Source: WYZ-LMO2 sp038731605 (GTDB lineage: Archaea; Halobacteriota; Archaeoglobi; Archaeoglobales; Archaeoglobaceae). From it: a DNA stretch of 64,000 nucleotides. Numbering within the stretch: the stretch's first letter is position 1; every line of letters starts with the position of its first letter. The stretch is from positions 186,001 to 250,000 of the forward strand of contig JAVYQP010000001.1 in NCBI GenBank assembly GCA_038731605.1. The letters are read 5' to 3'. Under the pieces are notes generated by a model. That model worked only from the letters and a program-made list of their open reading frames with translations. It did no database searches and was not told the DNA's origin. Below are positions 16,422 to 25,070 of the stretch, piece after piece. A program made the position numbers and the translations under genes.

Positions 16422-17480
16422 CTAAGTGTAGATCGAGATCACGTCGTTGTCGCAGAGAACATGGTCGATTCCAACTCTCTGCCCCTCGAACTTCACCGAT
16501 CTCCCCCAAACTCTTGCGTATTTGAAGTTCTCGACGAAATCCTTGTGGAGTTTTCTGCACACGTCTGCGACCGTTGCACCTTCCCTTAGAATCATCGGTC
16601 TCTCCATGTCCGCCTTCTCTCCTGGGGGTTTCAGATACACTTTTATGAACCCAAGCTTTCTGTAAATTTCCTCCTTCAGCAAATCGAGGTTGATCCCCTT
16701 CTCCGCAGATACCTTTATCGCCCCTTCGCATTCCACGTCCATTAGATCGATCTTGTTCACAACGGTGATCGACGGTATGTAGACCCGGTTCCCGTTCAGC
16801 GCATCGATGAGCCTCTCAATGGTTATGTCTTCCCTTATCAGGACATCTGCGTTGTGGATTCTGTATTCCTTTAAGATCTCTGCGATCGTTTTTGCATCGA
16901 TGCTCAAGGGAACTGTTGAATTTATCTTCAGCCCACCACGATCTTTTTTCCTTATCACAACGTCGGGCGGTTTTTGATCGAGCCTTATTCCGGACTCGTA
17001 TAGCTCTTTCTTTACAACTTTGATGGAATCGAGCCTGAAAACGTCTGCAACGATGACTATGAGATCCGCAATCCTCACCGCAGAGAGAACTTCTTTTCCC
17101 CTTCCTTTACCACTCGAAGCCCCTTCGACGATTCCCGGCATGTCTATGATCTGAATGCTCGCATGCTTGTATTCTAAAACTCCTGGGACTGGTTTCGTCG
17201 TTGTGAAGTCGTAATCCGCCACTTCGCTTTTTGCTCCCGTCAAGGCGTTCAACAGGCTCGACTTTCCAACGGATGGAAAACCAACCAAAACCACTGTAGC
17301 GTCCCCCTCTTTTTTTATGGAGATCGTTTGCCTTGTAGCCTTTGCCTTTTCTTTTTCAAGCTCCTCCTTAAGCCTTGCGAGCTTTGCCTTCAGCCTTCCA
17401 ACATGGTGCTCGGTGGCTTTGTTGTAAGGAGTTCTCTTTATCTCCTCCTCGAGCTGTTTTATTTGCTGGGCTAAGTCCAC
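16422..17480 (-). CDS. DRG-family GTP-binding protein with TGS domain
   Basis: The 352-aa Obg-like GTPase starts with a helical region (DLAQQIKQLEEEIKRTPYNK), then G1 GFPSVGKSSL, G3 DMPGIVEGASSGKGRG, G4 NKID near 230, and a C-terminal TGS domain (YLKPPGEKADMERP onward). DRG proteins bind ribosomes in eukaryotes and archaea. GTG at 17480 is the start, about 24 nt after a TATA-like stretch at 17499-17508 that touches the end of the upstream gene. Confidence 0.92.
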   Translation of the reverse strand: MDLAQQIKQLEEEIKRTPYNKATEHHVGRLKAKLARLKEELEKEKAKATRQTISIKKEGDATVVLVGFPSVGKSSLLNALTGAKSEVADYDFTTTKPVPGVLEYKHASIQIIDMPGIVEGASSGKGRGKEVLSAVRIADLIVIVADVFRLDSIKVVKKELYESGIRLDQKPPDVVIRKKDRGGLKINSTVPLSIDAKTIAEILKEYRIHNADVLIREDITIERLIDALNGNRVYIPSITVVNKIDLMDVECEGAIKVSAEKGINLDLLKEEIYRKLGFIKVYLKPPGEKADMERPMILREGATVADVCRKLHKDFVENFKYARVWGRSVKFEGQRVGIDHVLCDNDVISIYT

Positions 17481-17509
17481 GTTAACAACTTTGGTTTCGA
17501 ATTAAAAGC

Positions 17510-18088
17510 TCACCGCAAATCCAAGTTGTCGCTGACAACTGTAACCCCACCCTTCATCGAGAAAGTCAGCTTTGCTATGTAGTTGTGATACGCTATGAAG
17601 GAGTCCTCGCTCTTTATTATCTCTATGTGGACATCGTGAAAAGTCGTAATGCCTTCTGGAACTTTCCCGACGATTGCGGTCAAAAGAACACCCCTATCGA
17701 TCTCGATCAGCGCTTCTATTGCTTTCGAGACATCGTAGCCATAAAACGGCAAGAAGTTTATACCAAAAGAGATCACGAGTTTGTTCTCAGGTATAAATGT
17801 CTTTATCCCCTCGAGCTCCTCTAAGCGTATTTTTTCAACAACTCGAAGATAAGCGCAGTCTTTCTCACTTGCGACGACGATCGCATCCCCTACCTTCGGG
17901 AAACCATATTTCCTGCCGAGGTGGTTTATCCTCTCGATCGCAGCATCGGTCCACAAAATCCAGAAAATGTCCCCGAACTTCTGGGCTAACCACATGCAGA
18001 CCGTGTAGAAACTGTAGATGTCAGGGAAGGTTATGAGTATCTTGTCTCCCTCTTCTGCGGTTTCGAGAATGCTTTGGATGATTTTCAT
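17510..18088 (-). CDS. Unknown protein, possibly degenerate RecA/KaiC-like fold
   Basis: This 192-aa protein has alternating strands and helices (DKILITFPDIYSFYTVCMWL, then IFWILWTDAAIERINHLGRK) that recall archaeal RecA-superfamily paralogues lacking Walker A. No nucleotide-binding motif is visible. The family is not identified. A TATA-like TTTATTTTCC is located at about 18105-18118. It is probably transcribed on its own ahead of the DRG gene, 29 nt away. Confidence 0.6.
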   Translation of the reverse strand: MKIIQSILETAEEGDKILITFPDIYSFYTVCMWLAQKFGDIFWILWTDAAIERINHLGRKYGFPKVGDAIVVASEKDCAYLRVVEKIRLEELEGIKTFIPENKLVISFGINFLPFYGYDVSKAIEALIEIDRGVLLTAIVGKVPEGITTFHDVHIEIIKSEDSFIAYHNYIAKLTFSMKGGVTVVSDNLDLR

Positions 18089-18200
18089 ATAGCGAGCGAA
18101 GGGCGGAAAATAAATAAAATTTTCCTTACGTAATAAAATTTCTTTTTTGTAATTACAACTCTGTTCGATGAACTATGATGCGATGAACTGAGATGCAAAA

Positions 18201-18271
18201 TGCGCAGGCCGGGATTCGAACCCGGGCTAACGGCTCGGAAAGCCGTTGTCCTACCACTAGACTACCTGCGC
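18201..18271 (-). tRNA. tRNA-Gly (anticodon UCC)
   Basis: The minus strand folds into a full cloverleaf: acceptor GCGCAGG/CCTGCGC, D-arm with TAGTGGTA loop, anticodon stem ACGGC/GCCGT with loop TTTCCGA (anticodon TCC, decoding GGA), short variable loop TAGC, and T-arm CCGGG-TTCGAAT-CCCGG. The discriminator base is A at 18201. No intron and no encoded CCA are seen; a TTTT run follows the 3' end, a likely terminator. Confidence 0.96.
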
Positions 18272-18291
18272 TTACAGAGCTTTCGACTCAT

Positions 18292-18300
18292 GGCTTAAAT
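18292..18300 (-). promoter_or_regulatory. TATA-like element of tRNA-Gly
   Basis: On the minus strand this reads ATTTAAGCC, centred about 25 nt before the tRNA 5' end at 18271. Confidence 0.5.
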
Positions 18301-18357
18301 TCTTTTCGAAATCTCGAGGTAAATTGGAAAAACTTTAAAAGCAAACGCCAAGTTTGT

Positions 18358-18367
18358 GGGGAGGTGA
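18358..18367 (+). promoter_or_regulatory. Ribosome-binding site deciding the NrfD start
   Basis: GGGGAGGTGA precedes the TTG at 18372 by 4 nt and is a strong Shine-Dalgarno match. It rules out the upstream in-frame GTG at 18354. A TATA-like CTTTAAAA at 18333-18340 would start transcription just before this site. Confidence 0.7.
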
Positions 18368-18371
18368 GACT

Positions 18372-19586
18372 TTGAAGCCAAGAGAAGTAGCGTTCCTTCT
18401 GGTATTGCTCTTTCTCGTGGCGATTGGCTTCATTGGCGCTTATCAGATGCACTTTCAGCCAGTTATGCCAGTAGAGCCCTTTGAATCCGCTCTCGGTTAT
18501 CCATGGCGGTTGCTCGTGGCGCTGTATGTTTTTCTCGTGCTCATCGGAACTGCAGCAATCGCTTCTGCGGGAGAGCTGTTGAGGGTTAGAGAACTCGAGC
18601 ACGTTTTAAAAGAAGCGATTCTGATCGCAATTGTAACGATTGCAGTGGGGTTAGTCACAATAGCGGTGGATCTGGAAAGAGTAGAGCGTGGTAGCTATGC
18701 GTTGCTTGGACACACGAATGCGACGAGCGTGATGTATTGGATGATAATGTTCTACGTTCTCGAACTGCTTTTCCTGATCTTGGAAGGCTGGTTTGTTTTT
18801 AGGAGCGATTTGCTAAAGCAGTCAGAGAGAAAGGGCTTCAAAGGATTCGTTGCTAAGATAATCTCGCTCAAATTCCTCGGAAAGTTCTTTGCTAAACAGA
18901 ACAAAGACTTAGACATGAGTTTTGCGAGGGCAATTGGCGTTCTTGCGCTTTTGACTGCAGTTCTCGCCTACAGCAACCTCGGCGCACTTTTCTCAGCAAC
19001 GCATATTCCACTTTGGAACGACGCATCGAATCCAGTTTATTTCGTGATCACCGCAGTAATCTCTGGATCCGCAATGCTCATCTTTGCGATCATCGTCACA
19101 TCTTGGGTCAAAGGTGAAGACAGCGGAAAACTCGAGGCTTTGCCCATTTTGAGGAAAGTGCTCCTTTTCTCTTTGCTCTCCGCATCGCTCTTCGTTCTAT
19201 GGAAATCTGTTATCACCGGCTACCCAGCGATCTCTGCAGAAGGTAGCTATTCGGTCCAAAATCTATTGTTCGGGAAATTCGCCCTTAACTTCTGGTTCCT
19301 CGAGATCTTCGTTGGCATCATCGCACCAGTGCTGATATTGTTGTTCTTTGGCAAGAACATGGATGCCCTTTTCGTCGCATCGTTCTTAACCCTCGTTGGC
19401 ATATTTGCGTTCAGAATAGACTTCGTGTTCTCGGCGCAAGTTGTGAAAAAGATCTCAGGAGTTTCGATTCCGACTTCAGTTCATCCGTTCGAAGCTATGT
19501 TCGCAGTCGGCGCCTTGGCGTTGGCTTTACTGCTCTACTACGTTCTTTACAAACTACTCCCAATGGAGGTGGAGCATGAGGCGTAG
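18372..19586 (+). CDS. NrfD/PsrC-type integral membrane quinol-oxidoreductase subunit
   Basis: The 404-aa protein is almost wholly hydrophobic, with about ten membrane helices and short loops. The layout fits NrfD/PsrC/DmsC membrane subunits that exchange electrons with menaquinone. It starts at TTG 18372 after a strong ribosome-binding site. The next gene encodes a Tat-exported four-cluster Fe-S protein (11-nt overlap), and a tetraheme cytochrome follows. The NrfD-NrfC-cytochrome set would carry electrons from membrane quinol to the cell exterior, or the reverse. No molybdopterin or other catalytic subunit is adjacent. Confidence 0.78.
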   Translation: MKPREVAFLLVLLFLVAIGFIGAYQMHFQPVMPVEPFESALGYPWRLLVALYVFLVLIGTAAIASAGELLRVRELEHVLKEAILIAIVTIAVGLVTIAVDLERVERGSYALLGHTNATSVMYWMIMFYVLELLFLILEGWFVFRSDLLKQSERKGFKGFVAKIISLKFLGKFFAKQNKDLDMSFARAIGVLALLTAVLAYSNLGALFSATHIPLWNDASNPVYFVITAVISGSAMLIFAIIVTSWVKGEDSGKLEALPILRKVLLFSLLSASLFVLWKSVITGYPAISAEGSYSVQNLLFGKFALNFWFLEIFVGIIAPVLILLFFGKNMDALFVASFLTLVGIFAFRIDFVFSAQVVKKISGVSIPTSVHPFEAMFAVGALALALLLYYVLYKLLPMEVEHEA

Positions 19587-20253
19587 GGATTTTCTCAAGG
19601 CAGTTCTTTCCATCCCTCTTGCCTTCTTGGCTTCAATGCCTGTAATGGCTGAGAAGCGCAGTTTTGCGATGGTAGTCGACGTTAGCAAGTGCATAGGATG
19701 CGGGAAGTGCGTTATAGCCTGCAAAATAGAAAACAACGTGCCTATGGGTCTCCCGATCTCTCGAACCTGGATCGAAGGATACTTCGATGGAAAGAAGATC
19801 GTCATGAACACCAAGGAGAATCCGTTCTTAAACGTTAAGGCGGAGAAGGGGATTTTTGTTCCAAAGCTCTGCAACCACTGCTCAAACGCTCCCTGTGTGA
19901 ACGTTTGCCCGGTTGGTGCGAGGTTTCATACAAGAGAGGGAGTAGTTTTAGTCGACAAGGAAACGTGCATAGGCTGTAAGTATTGCGTCACCGCATGCCC
20001 ATACGGTGCGACTTTCGTGAATCCGGAGGAGAAGATCACGGACAAGTGCACGTTCTGCTACCATCGTGTAAAACGCAACCTTCGCCCAGCTTGCGTTTTG
20101 GTTTGCCCAACGGGGGCGAGAATTTTCGGGGAGCTTCGTGAGGGTAGCGAAGTCTACGAGATTCTGAAGAAGAATAGATACAGCGTTCTGAAACCCGAGA
20201 CAGGAACGAATCCGAAGGTGTTCTATGTTAACCTCGATACGGTGGTAGAATGA
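19576..20253 (+). CDS. Tat-exported four-cluster ferredoxin subunit (NrfC/DmsB/HybA type)
   Basis: The 225-aa protein begins with a twin-arginine signal (MRRRDFLKAV, then a hydrophobic stretch to MAEKR). Four cysteine groups follow: C39-x2-C42-x2-C45-x3-C49; CNHCSNAPCVNVCPVGA; CIGCKYCVTACPYGA; and CTFC, with CVLVCPTGA. This is the usual [4Fe-4S] pattern of NrfC/DmsB subunits. The Tat signal places the protein on the outer face of the membrane with NrfD. It overlaps the upstream gene by 11 nt and the cytochrome gene by 4 nt. Confidence 0.92.
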   Translation: MRRRDFLKAVLSIPLAFLASMPVMAEKRSFAMVVDVSKCIGCGKCVIACKIENNVPMGLPISRTWIEGYFDGKKIVMNTKENPFLNVKAEKGIFVPKLCNHCSNAPCVNVCPVGARFHTREGVVLVDKETCIGCKYCVTACPYGATFVNPEEKITDKCTFCYHRVKRNLRPACVLVCPTGARIFGELREGSEVYEILKKNRYSVLKPETGTNPKVFYVNLDTVVE

Positions 20254-20663
20254 AGCCGTGGCTTCTCGTTCTAATCTTAGCGATCGCAGTTTACGGTGGA
20301 GTGTTCGTTTACACCTTCAACTTGTCACCGATGATTAAAGAGCAGAGCATCGAAAACTGGTTGCAGATCGAATCTTCGAAGAGCATTAGCTACATGGAAA
20401 GCTCGATCTGCAGGGAGTGTCACTTGAAGGTCTACAAGAACTGGAGCGTGGGAAACCACTCCAGCGTTGAATGCGAATCTTGCCATGGCTATGGAGCGGA
20501 GCACGTGAAGCTTAGGAGCAAGGGTAGCATACTCGTGGAAAACAGCCGAGATTCTTGTCTTGTTTGCCACAAACAAATAGTTGGGAGAGAAGCTATCAAG
20601 ACTGTTAGCGAAGGGCATGGGAGCGGGGTTATATGCACTTACTGCCATGATCCACACAGATGA
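20250..20663 (+). CDS. Membrane-anchored tetraheme cytochrome c
   Basis: The 137-aa protein has an N-terminal anchor (about residues 3-21) and four heme c sites: C54RECH, C75ESCH, C103LVCH and C129TYCH. Other histidines (H70, H85, H123, H136) could be distal ligands. Four hemes in about 90 residues suits a small electron-transfer cytochrome of the NapC/NrfH-like or multiheme class, but no family is certain. It overlaps the Fe-S gene by 4 nt and trmJ starts 4 nt before its end. Likely role: electron exit or entry point for the NrfD module. Confidence 0.9.
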   Translation: MKPWLLVLILAIAVYGGVFVYTFNLSPMIKEQSIENWLQIESSKSISYMESSICRECHLKVYKNWSVGNHSSVECESCHGYGAEHVKLRSKGSILVENSRDSCLVCHKQIVGREAIKTVSEGHGSGVICTYCHDPHR

Positions 20664-21370
20664 TTCACGTGGTCTTGGTGGAGTTGAAGATCCCGGAGAA
20701 CATTGGGTTCATTGCGAGGGTGATGAAGAACTTTGGATACGAAAAGCTACACCTTTACAAGTGCAATCTAACACAAGACAGCTTTAAAACGTCTGCAAAT
20801 GCGAAGGATTTGCTTGAAAAGGCGGAAATCGTTGAAGACCTCCACACTTTTTTGTCGAAGTTCAACTTAGTTGTCGGGACAACTGGTATCTCTGGTGGGG
20901 ATTACAGATACTTCAGAAAGCCGATGATGACTCCAGAGGAGCTTCGCAACTATATCGAAGGCGAAGTCGCAATCCTCTTCGGCAGAGAGGATTACGGGCT
21001 TTTCAACGAGGAGCTCGAGAAGTGTCACTTGCTCGTCAAAATTCCGACAAGCGACGCTTATCCAGTTATGAACGTCAGCCATGCGGTCGCAGTGATTCTC
21101 TACGCTTTGAGAGATTTAAAGCCCGCAACAGAAGAGAGATTGGCTACCGTTGGGGATCTCGAGGTTCTGATATCCAAGGTTTCCGATCTCCTCGATCTGA
21201 TAAACTTCCCCGAGAGGAGGAAGAAAAGGGAGATCGTAACTCTGCGAAGAGTCCTTGGCAGAGCGAGGATGAGGGATTACGAGTTCGAGAGCATAATGGG
21301 AATATTCACGAAAACGATCTCTTACATAAAGAAACTTGAGACCGAAAAGAAGAAATCCTTTCAGCAGTAA
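20660..21370 (+). CDS. trmJ: SPOUT (SpoU) RNA 2'-O-methyltransferase, TrmJ-like
   Basis: The 236-aa protein starts IHVVLVELKIPENIGFIARVMKN (motif 1), has VAILFGREDYGL (motif 2) and IPTSDAYPVMNVSHAVAVILY (motif 3), the knotted SpoU fold. A helical C-terminal region follows. Archaeal TrmJ methylates the 2'-hydroxyl of C32 in tRNAs. It overlaps the cytochrome gene by 4 nt, although the functions appear unrelated. Confidence 0.87.
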   Translation: MIHVVLVELKIPENIGFIARVMKNFGYEKLHLYKCNLTQDSFKTSANAKDLLEKAEIVEDLHTFLSKFNLVVGTTGISGGDYRYFRKPMMTPEELRNYIEGEVAILFGREDYGLFNEELEKCHLLVKIPTSDAYPVMNVSHAVAVILYALRDLKPATEERLATVGDLEVLISKVSDLLDLINFPERRKKREIVTLRRVLGRARMRDYEFESIMGIFTKTISYIKKLETEKKKSFQQ

Positions 21371-21378
21371 TAGAGTTC

Positions 21379-21783
21379 ATGAGATATCGATTCATTGACC
21401 ACACCGCAGACATAGCGTTCGAAGTCTATGGCAAAGACCTCGCAGAATTGCTCGAAAATTCCGCTTACGCTTTCTACGATGCGTTCGTTTACACCGAGAA
21501 GCTCAGGGGATCAAAGCAGAAAGTCGTGGAAGTTGAGGCGGAGGACGAGGATCTCTTGCTTTACCGCTGGCTGAACGAACTCCTCTTTTTATTTGAAACT
21601 GAGTTTTTTGCGGGGAAAGATGTGAAGGTCGAAGTGAGCGATTCAGTAGCAAGGGGGATCATCGTGGGCGACAGGTTTACGAGAAGCGACGTTAAAGTTG
21701 AGCCAAAGGCGATAACGATGCACAAATTCGGGATAAGGAGAGAAAAAGATCGCCTTGTGGCATTCGTCGTAGTGGACATATGA
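21379..21783 (+). CDS. Archease
   Basis: The 134-aa protein starts RYRFIDHTADIAFEVYGKDLAELLENSA and has LLYRWLNELLFLFETE, RGIIVGDRF and PKAITMHKFGIRRE, which are archease signatures. Archease activates the RNA ligase RtcB in tRNA splicing. RtcB is not in the window; a DUF763 gene follows with a 4-nt overlap. Confidence 0.95.
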   Translation: MRYRFIDHTADIAFEVYGKDLAELLENSAYAFYDAFVYTEKLRGSKQKVVEVEAEDEDLLLYRWLNELLFLFETEFFAGKDVKVEVSDSVARGIIVGDRFTRSDVKVEPKAITMHKFGIRREKDRLVAFVVVDI

Positions 21784-22784
21784 GCGAAATCTACCTGCCA
21801 CTTCACGACGGGAAAGCTCCCTACTGGCTTCTGAGTCGAATGAAAAAGCTTGCGAATCAGATAGTGAAGGTTATCGTAATAGAATACGGCGAGTTGGAGT
21901 TCTTGAAACGAATCTCGGATCCGATATTCTTCCAGTCTTTCTCAAACGTTCTCGGCTTTGACTGGAACTCGAGCGGAGCTACGACTGTGCTGACGGGGGT
22001 TCTGAAATCGGTTTTGAACACTCCGGAATTTGAAATACGGGTCGCTGGAGGAAAGGGAGTGAATGCGCTTAAAACTCCGGAGGAGATAAGGAAGCTGGCG
22101 GAAGAAGTTGGGGCAAATGCTGAAGAGATCGTTGAGTTCAGCAGGTTGTCTGCGAAAGTCGATAATTGCGCTCTGATCGACGGCTACTCTTTATACCACC
22201 ATGCAGTCTTCTTCACGGAAAAGCACTTTACAGTGGTTCAGCAGGGGATGAACGTCGAAGCAAAGATGGCTCGAAGGTACCATTGGCAGGTTTTTGAGCA
22301 AGTTCCAGAAGCTGAAGAGATCCATCGTGGAATAATAAGCCAGAGGGTTGAAAGAGAAGTCATTAACATGGTCTCTCGAAAAAGCAAAAACTCGAGGAAG
22401 CTTGCGGTGGATCTGATAAACGATGGTTCGTTCAGGAGGGATTACGAGAAACTGCTCTCGATATCGCGAAGGGGGAAAGCGTTCTACGTTCCGAAGAAGA
22501 TCGATTGGAAGGCGGTTGAAAGAGCTTATAACCTACAGATAAGCAGTTTCGAGGATCTCTTGCTTATGAGGGGGATTGGGAGAGAAACGATAAGAGCCTT
22601 AGCTTTGATCTCAGATCTGATCTACAACGTTGAGTATGACAAGCAGGATCCGGCTAAATACTGCTTTGCACTCGGCGGGAAGGATGGGGTTCCGTTTCCC
22701 GTGAGGAAAGAGGTTTACGACGAGGTCATCGAGTTCATGAGAGAAGTTTTAAATCAAACCCAACTTCGTGATTTTAAGCTATGA
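21780..22784 (+). CDS. DUF763 family protein
   Basis: The 334-aa protein has the N-terminal LPLHDGKAPYWLLSRMKKLA, then DPIFFQSFSNVLGFDWNSSGATTVLTG, and a C-terminal helix-hairpin-helix-like SFEDLLLMRGIGRETIRALALI. These match DUF763 (COG1415), a family of unknown function. The late HhH-like element suggests nucleic-acid binding. The genes before and after (archease, pyrH) overlap it by 4 nt each. Confidence 0.85.
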   Translation: MSEIYLPLHDGKAPYWLLSRMKKLANQIVKVIVIEYGELEFLKRISDPIFFQSFSNVLGFDWNSSGATTVLTGVLKSVLNTPEFEIRVAGGKGVNALKTPEEIRKLAEEVGANAEEIVEFSRLSAKVDNCALIDGYSLYHHAVFFTEKHFTVVQQGMNVEAKMARRYHWQVFEQVPEAEEIHRGIISQRVEREVINMVSRKSKNSRKLAVDLINDGSFRRDYEKLLSISRRGKAFYVPKKIDWKAVERAYNLQISSFEDLLLMRGIGRETIRALALISDLIYNVEYDKQDPAKYCFALGGKDGVPFPVRKEVYDEVIEFMREVLNQTQLRDFKL

Positions 22785-23437
22785 GACTCGTGATATCGCT
22801 CGGTGGGTCGGTCTTCGAAGGGACTGCGAGGATAAGGGAATTCGCAAATGTCCTCGATGAAATCTCTGAGTCGCATCAGCTCTTCGTTGTAGTTGGCGGG
22901 GGAAGACTTGCGAGAGAACTGATGGCGAAAGCGAGGGAGCTTGGGGCGAATGAAGCGATGTGCGACTACATAGGGATCGCTGTAACGAGGATTAACGCAA
23001 TGCTCTTAGCCTTTGCAATGAAGAACTCTGCAAAGAAGATTCCTGAGAGCTTTATTGAGGCGATGGAACTCGCCAAGAACCATAAAGTGGTTGTAATGGG
23101 TGGAACGATCCCTGGGCACACAACGGACGCAACAGCTGTTCTGCTTGCTGAATTCGTCAACGCAGACCTCTTCCTGAACGCAACCTCTGTCGATGGAATC
23201 TATTCCGATGATCCCAAGAAAAATCCGTCCGCGGTTAAGTTCGAGAGGATAAGCCCGAGTGAACTGCTGGAAATCGTTGTTAAACAAAAGGCGAACGCAG
23301 GAGTTAATGTAGTTATGGACTTGCTCGCGGTAAAGCTCCTCGAAAGAAGCGGGATAAAAGCTGTTGTTTTTAAAGGAGAACCGGAGAACATACGGAGAAT
23401 CGTCAATGGGGAAAAAATGGGGACTTTGATATGTTAG
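22781..23437 (+). CDS. pyrH: UMP kinase, archaeal type
   Basis: This 218-aa amino-acid-kinase-fold protein phosphorylates UMP to UDP. It has RLVISLGGSVF, VVVGGGRLARELM, HKVVVMGGTIPGHTTDATAVLLAEF and FLNATSVDGIYSDDPKKN. Length is as expected for archaeal PyrH. It is the last gene of the plus-strand run and its end overlaps the convergent GlcD gene by 4 nt. Confidence 0.95.
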   Translation: MRLVISLGGSVFEGTARIREFANVLDEISESHQLFVVVGGGRLARELMAKARELGANEAMCDYIGIAVTRINAMLLAFAMKNSAKKIPESFIEAMELAKNHKVVVMGGTIPGHTTDATAVLLAEFVNADLFLNATSVDGIYSDDPKKNPSAVKFERISPSELLEIVVKQKANAGVNVVMDLLAVKLLERSGIKAVVFKGEPENIRRIVNGEKMGTLIC

Positions 23438-24768
23438 ACGACTTTTCCTGGGTTTAGAATTCCGTTCGGATCGAACAACCTCTTTATTTCTTTCATCAAC
23501 TCGAACTGCTCTGGGTAAAACTTGCGGAGCTCCTCCTTCTTTATCTCCCCTATTCCGTGCTCCCCGCTAATCGCTCCACCCATCTCGACAGCGAGCTTTA
23601 GTATCTCTTCCCTGAATTTTCCGTAGACGCTTTGCCAACCATCGAAGATCAACGGGTGCTGGTGTATGTTTCCATCACCAGCGTGTCCGTAGCTTATGAC
23701 ATCGATTCCGTAGCGTTTCGCAATCTCTTCGCTTTTTTGCAAGAACTCAGCAATCGAAGCGGGTGGGACGCATGCGTCGAGGATTTCTATAGCCTTATCC
23801 TTTAGTCCAAGGTAGATTTTGCCCCTGAGCTCGAGCAAGTCCTTTTGCTCCTTTGGGCTCGCAACAAACACGTCGATCGCATTGTTTGCGAATGCGATCT
23901 CACTGCTCTCTTCCGCCTCATCTCTCCGCTCGAAGATTGCCAAAATGTGCGCATCTCCCTCTTTGCTCACCCACCTCTTCCCACTGATCTTTTCTCCGAT
24001 TTCAACAGCTCTCTTCTCCATGAACTCCATCGCCATCGGCGTCATGACTCTTGTAGTGTCTATTACGTATTCAAGCGCATCATTTGCGTTCTTGAATGGG
24101 ATTGCGAGCATGCTCATCTCTTTCATCGGAGGTAAAAGACGTATTATGGCTTTTGTTATGATTGCAAGCGTCCCCTCGCTACCTATCAAAAGATGTAGCA
24201 ATGAGTAGCCGGAGGAGTTCTTCAAAGTCTTTCCTCCGAGCTTTATTATCCTCCCATCTGCAAGAACTGCCTCGATTCCAAGCACGTAGTTCCTCATGAC
24301 GCCATACTTCATCGCTCTAACGCCACCTGCGTTTGTCGCAATCATTCCGCCGATCGTTGCATTTTCATCTCCGGGACGAGGAGGAAAGCTCAAGCCGTGT
24401 TTTTCAGCCATCTTAGAAAGCTCTGCAAGAGTAACGCCAGCTTCACAGATCGCAATTTTGTTCCTGACATCGATCTCTATACTCTTCAACTTTTCTGTTG
24501 AGACCAGGATCCCCTTTTTTGTTGGAATTGCCCCCGCACTAAGTCCTGTGCCTCCACCACGGGTGAAGACTGGGATCCTTTTTTCGTTTGCTATCTTAAG
24601 CAGTTTCGAAACTTCTTCAGCGTTTTTTGGTTTCACGACTACGAACTCTCTCGGCTTTGGCGCAATTGCCTTTGGCGTTTCGTCGTAGCCGTAGCTCTCT
24701 ATTTTAAAGATCTCGAAGCCTTCGAAGGCTTCAACTGGTATCTTTTCACCTTCGAGCAGTTCAGACAT
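23434..24768 (-). CDS. FAD-linked 2-hydroxyacid dehydrogenase (GlcD / D-lactate dehydrogenase type)
   Basis: The 444-aa protein has a PCMH-type FAD-binding domain (VFTRGGGTGLSAGAIPTKKG, then FPPRPGDENATIGGMIATNA) and a C-terminal FAD-oxidase domain with SYGHAGDGNIHQHPLI and SGEHGIGEIKKE. Substrate may be D-lactate or glycolate; D-lactate oxidation is known in the Archaeoglobales and fits best. The ATG at 24768 lies 70 nt inside the upstream RNase P gene. No Fe-S partner gene is adjacent. Confidence 0.85.
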   Translation of the reverse strand: MSELLEGEKIPVEAFEGFEIFKIESYGYDETPKAIAPKPREFVVVKPKNAEEVSKLLKIANEKRIPVFTRGGGTGLSAGAIPTKKGILVSTEKLKSIEIDVRNKIAICEAGVTLAELSKMAEKHGLSFPPRPGDENATIGGMIATNAGGVRAMKYGVMRNYVLGIEAVLADGRIIKLGGKTLKNSSGYSLLHLLIGSEGTLAIITKAIIRLLPPMKEMSMLAIPFKNANDALEYVIDTTRVMTPMAMEFMEKRAVEIGEKISGKRWVSKEGDAHILAIFERRDEAEESSEIAFANNAIDVFVASPKEQKDLLELRGKIYLGLKDKAIEILDACVPPASIAEFLQKSEEIAKRYGIDVISYGHAGDGNIHQHPLIFDGWQSVYGKFREEILKLAVEMGGAISGEHGIGEIKKEELRKFYPEQFELMKEIKRLFDPNGILNPGKVV

Positions 24769-25025
24769 GTTACGATCACCGCAGACTTGTGGATCCTTAC
24801 CCTAAGGCGATCGGATCGATACGGATAAAGACATTTTCTGCAAAAAAATATTTTGTATTTCTTCGGGATCCTTACTCGATACTTCATCGAAATCTTCTTC
24901 GCAAGTTCGACGTATCTCCTTGCAAGCTCGTAATCGATGAACTTGAACTTCTGAGCCCTTTCGATCAGGTAGACAATTCTTTCAAGGGCTATTCTTCTCT
25001 CCTTATCCTTTTCCCTCTTGAGCAC
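24699..25025 (-). CDS. rnp4: RNase P protein component 4 (Rpp21 homologue)
   Basis: The 108-aa protein has a basic helical N-terminus (REKDKERRIALERIVYLIERA) and a zinc ribbon: CRKCLYPYRSDRLRVRIHKS, then VTCLNCSKVKRY, in the CxxC-CxxC Rpp21 arrangement. It is part of the pre-tRNA 5'-processing enzyme. GTG at 25025 is the start, about 22 nt after a TATA element shared with sepS. Confidence 0.92.
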   Translation of the reverse strand: MLKREKDKERRIALERIVYLIERAQKFKFIDYELARRYVELAKKISMKYRVRIPKKYKIFFCRKCLYPYRSDRLRVRIHKSAVIVTCLNCSKVKRYQLKPSKASRSLK

Positions 25026-25041
25026 GATACAAATACGACAA

Positions 25042-25051
25042 AGATAAATAA
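25042..25051. promoter_or_regulatory. Shared TATA-like element between rnp4 and sepS
   Basis: AGATAAATAA lies between the two divergent GTG start codons, about 22 nt from rnp4 (25025) and 24 nt from sepS (25071). No ribosome-binding site is seen on either side. Confidence 0.6.
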
Positions 25052-25070
25052 CTTTCCACCAACGCTTAGC

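Noticed and set aside
18193..18375. 60-codon open frame across the tRNA-Gly gene
   Set aside because: It runs antisense through a complete tRNA cloverleaf and has no supporting start signals.
24789..25070. 94-codon upstream extension of SepRS
   Set aside because: It overlaps rnp4 on the other strand and lies upstream of the TATA element; the conserved SepRS start is at GTG 25071.
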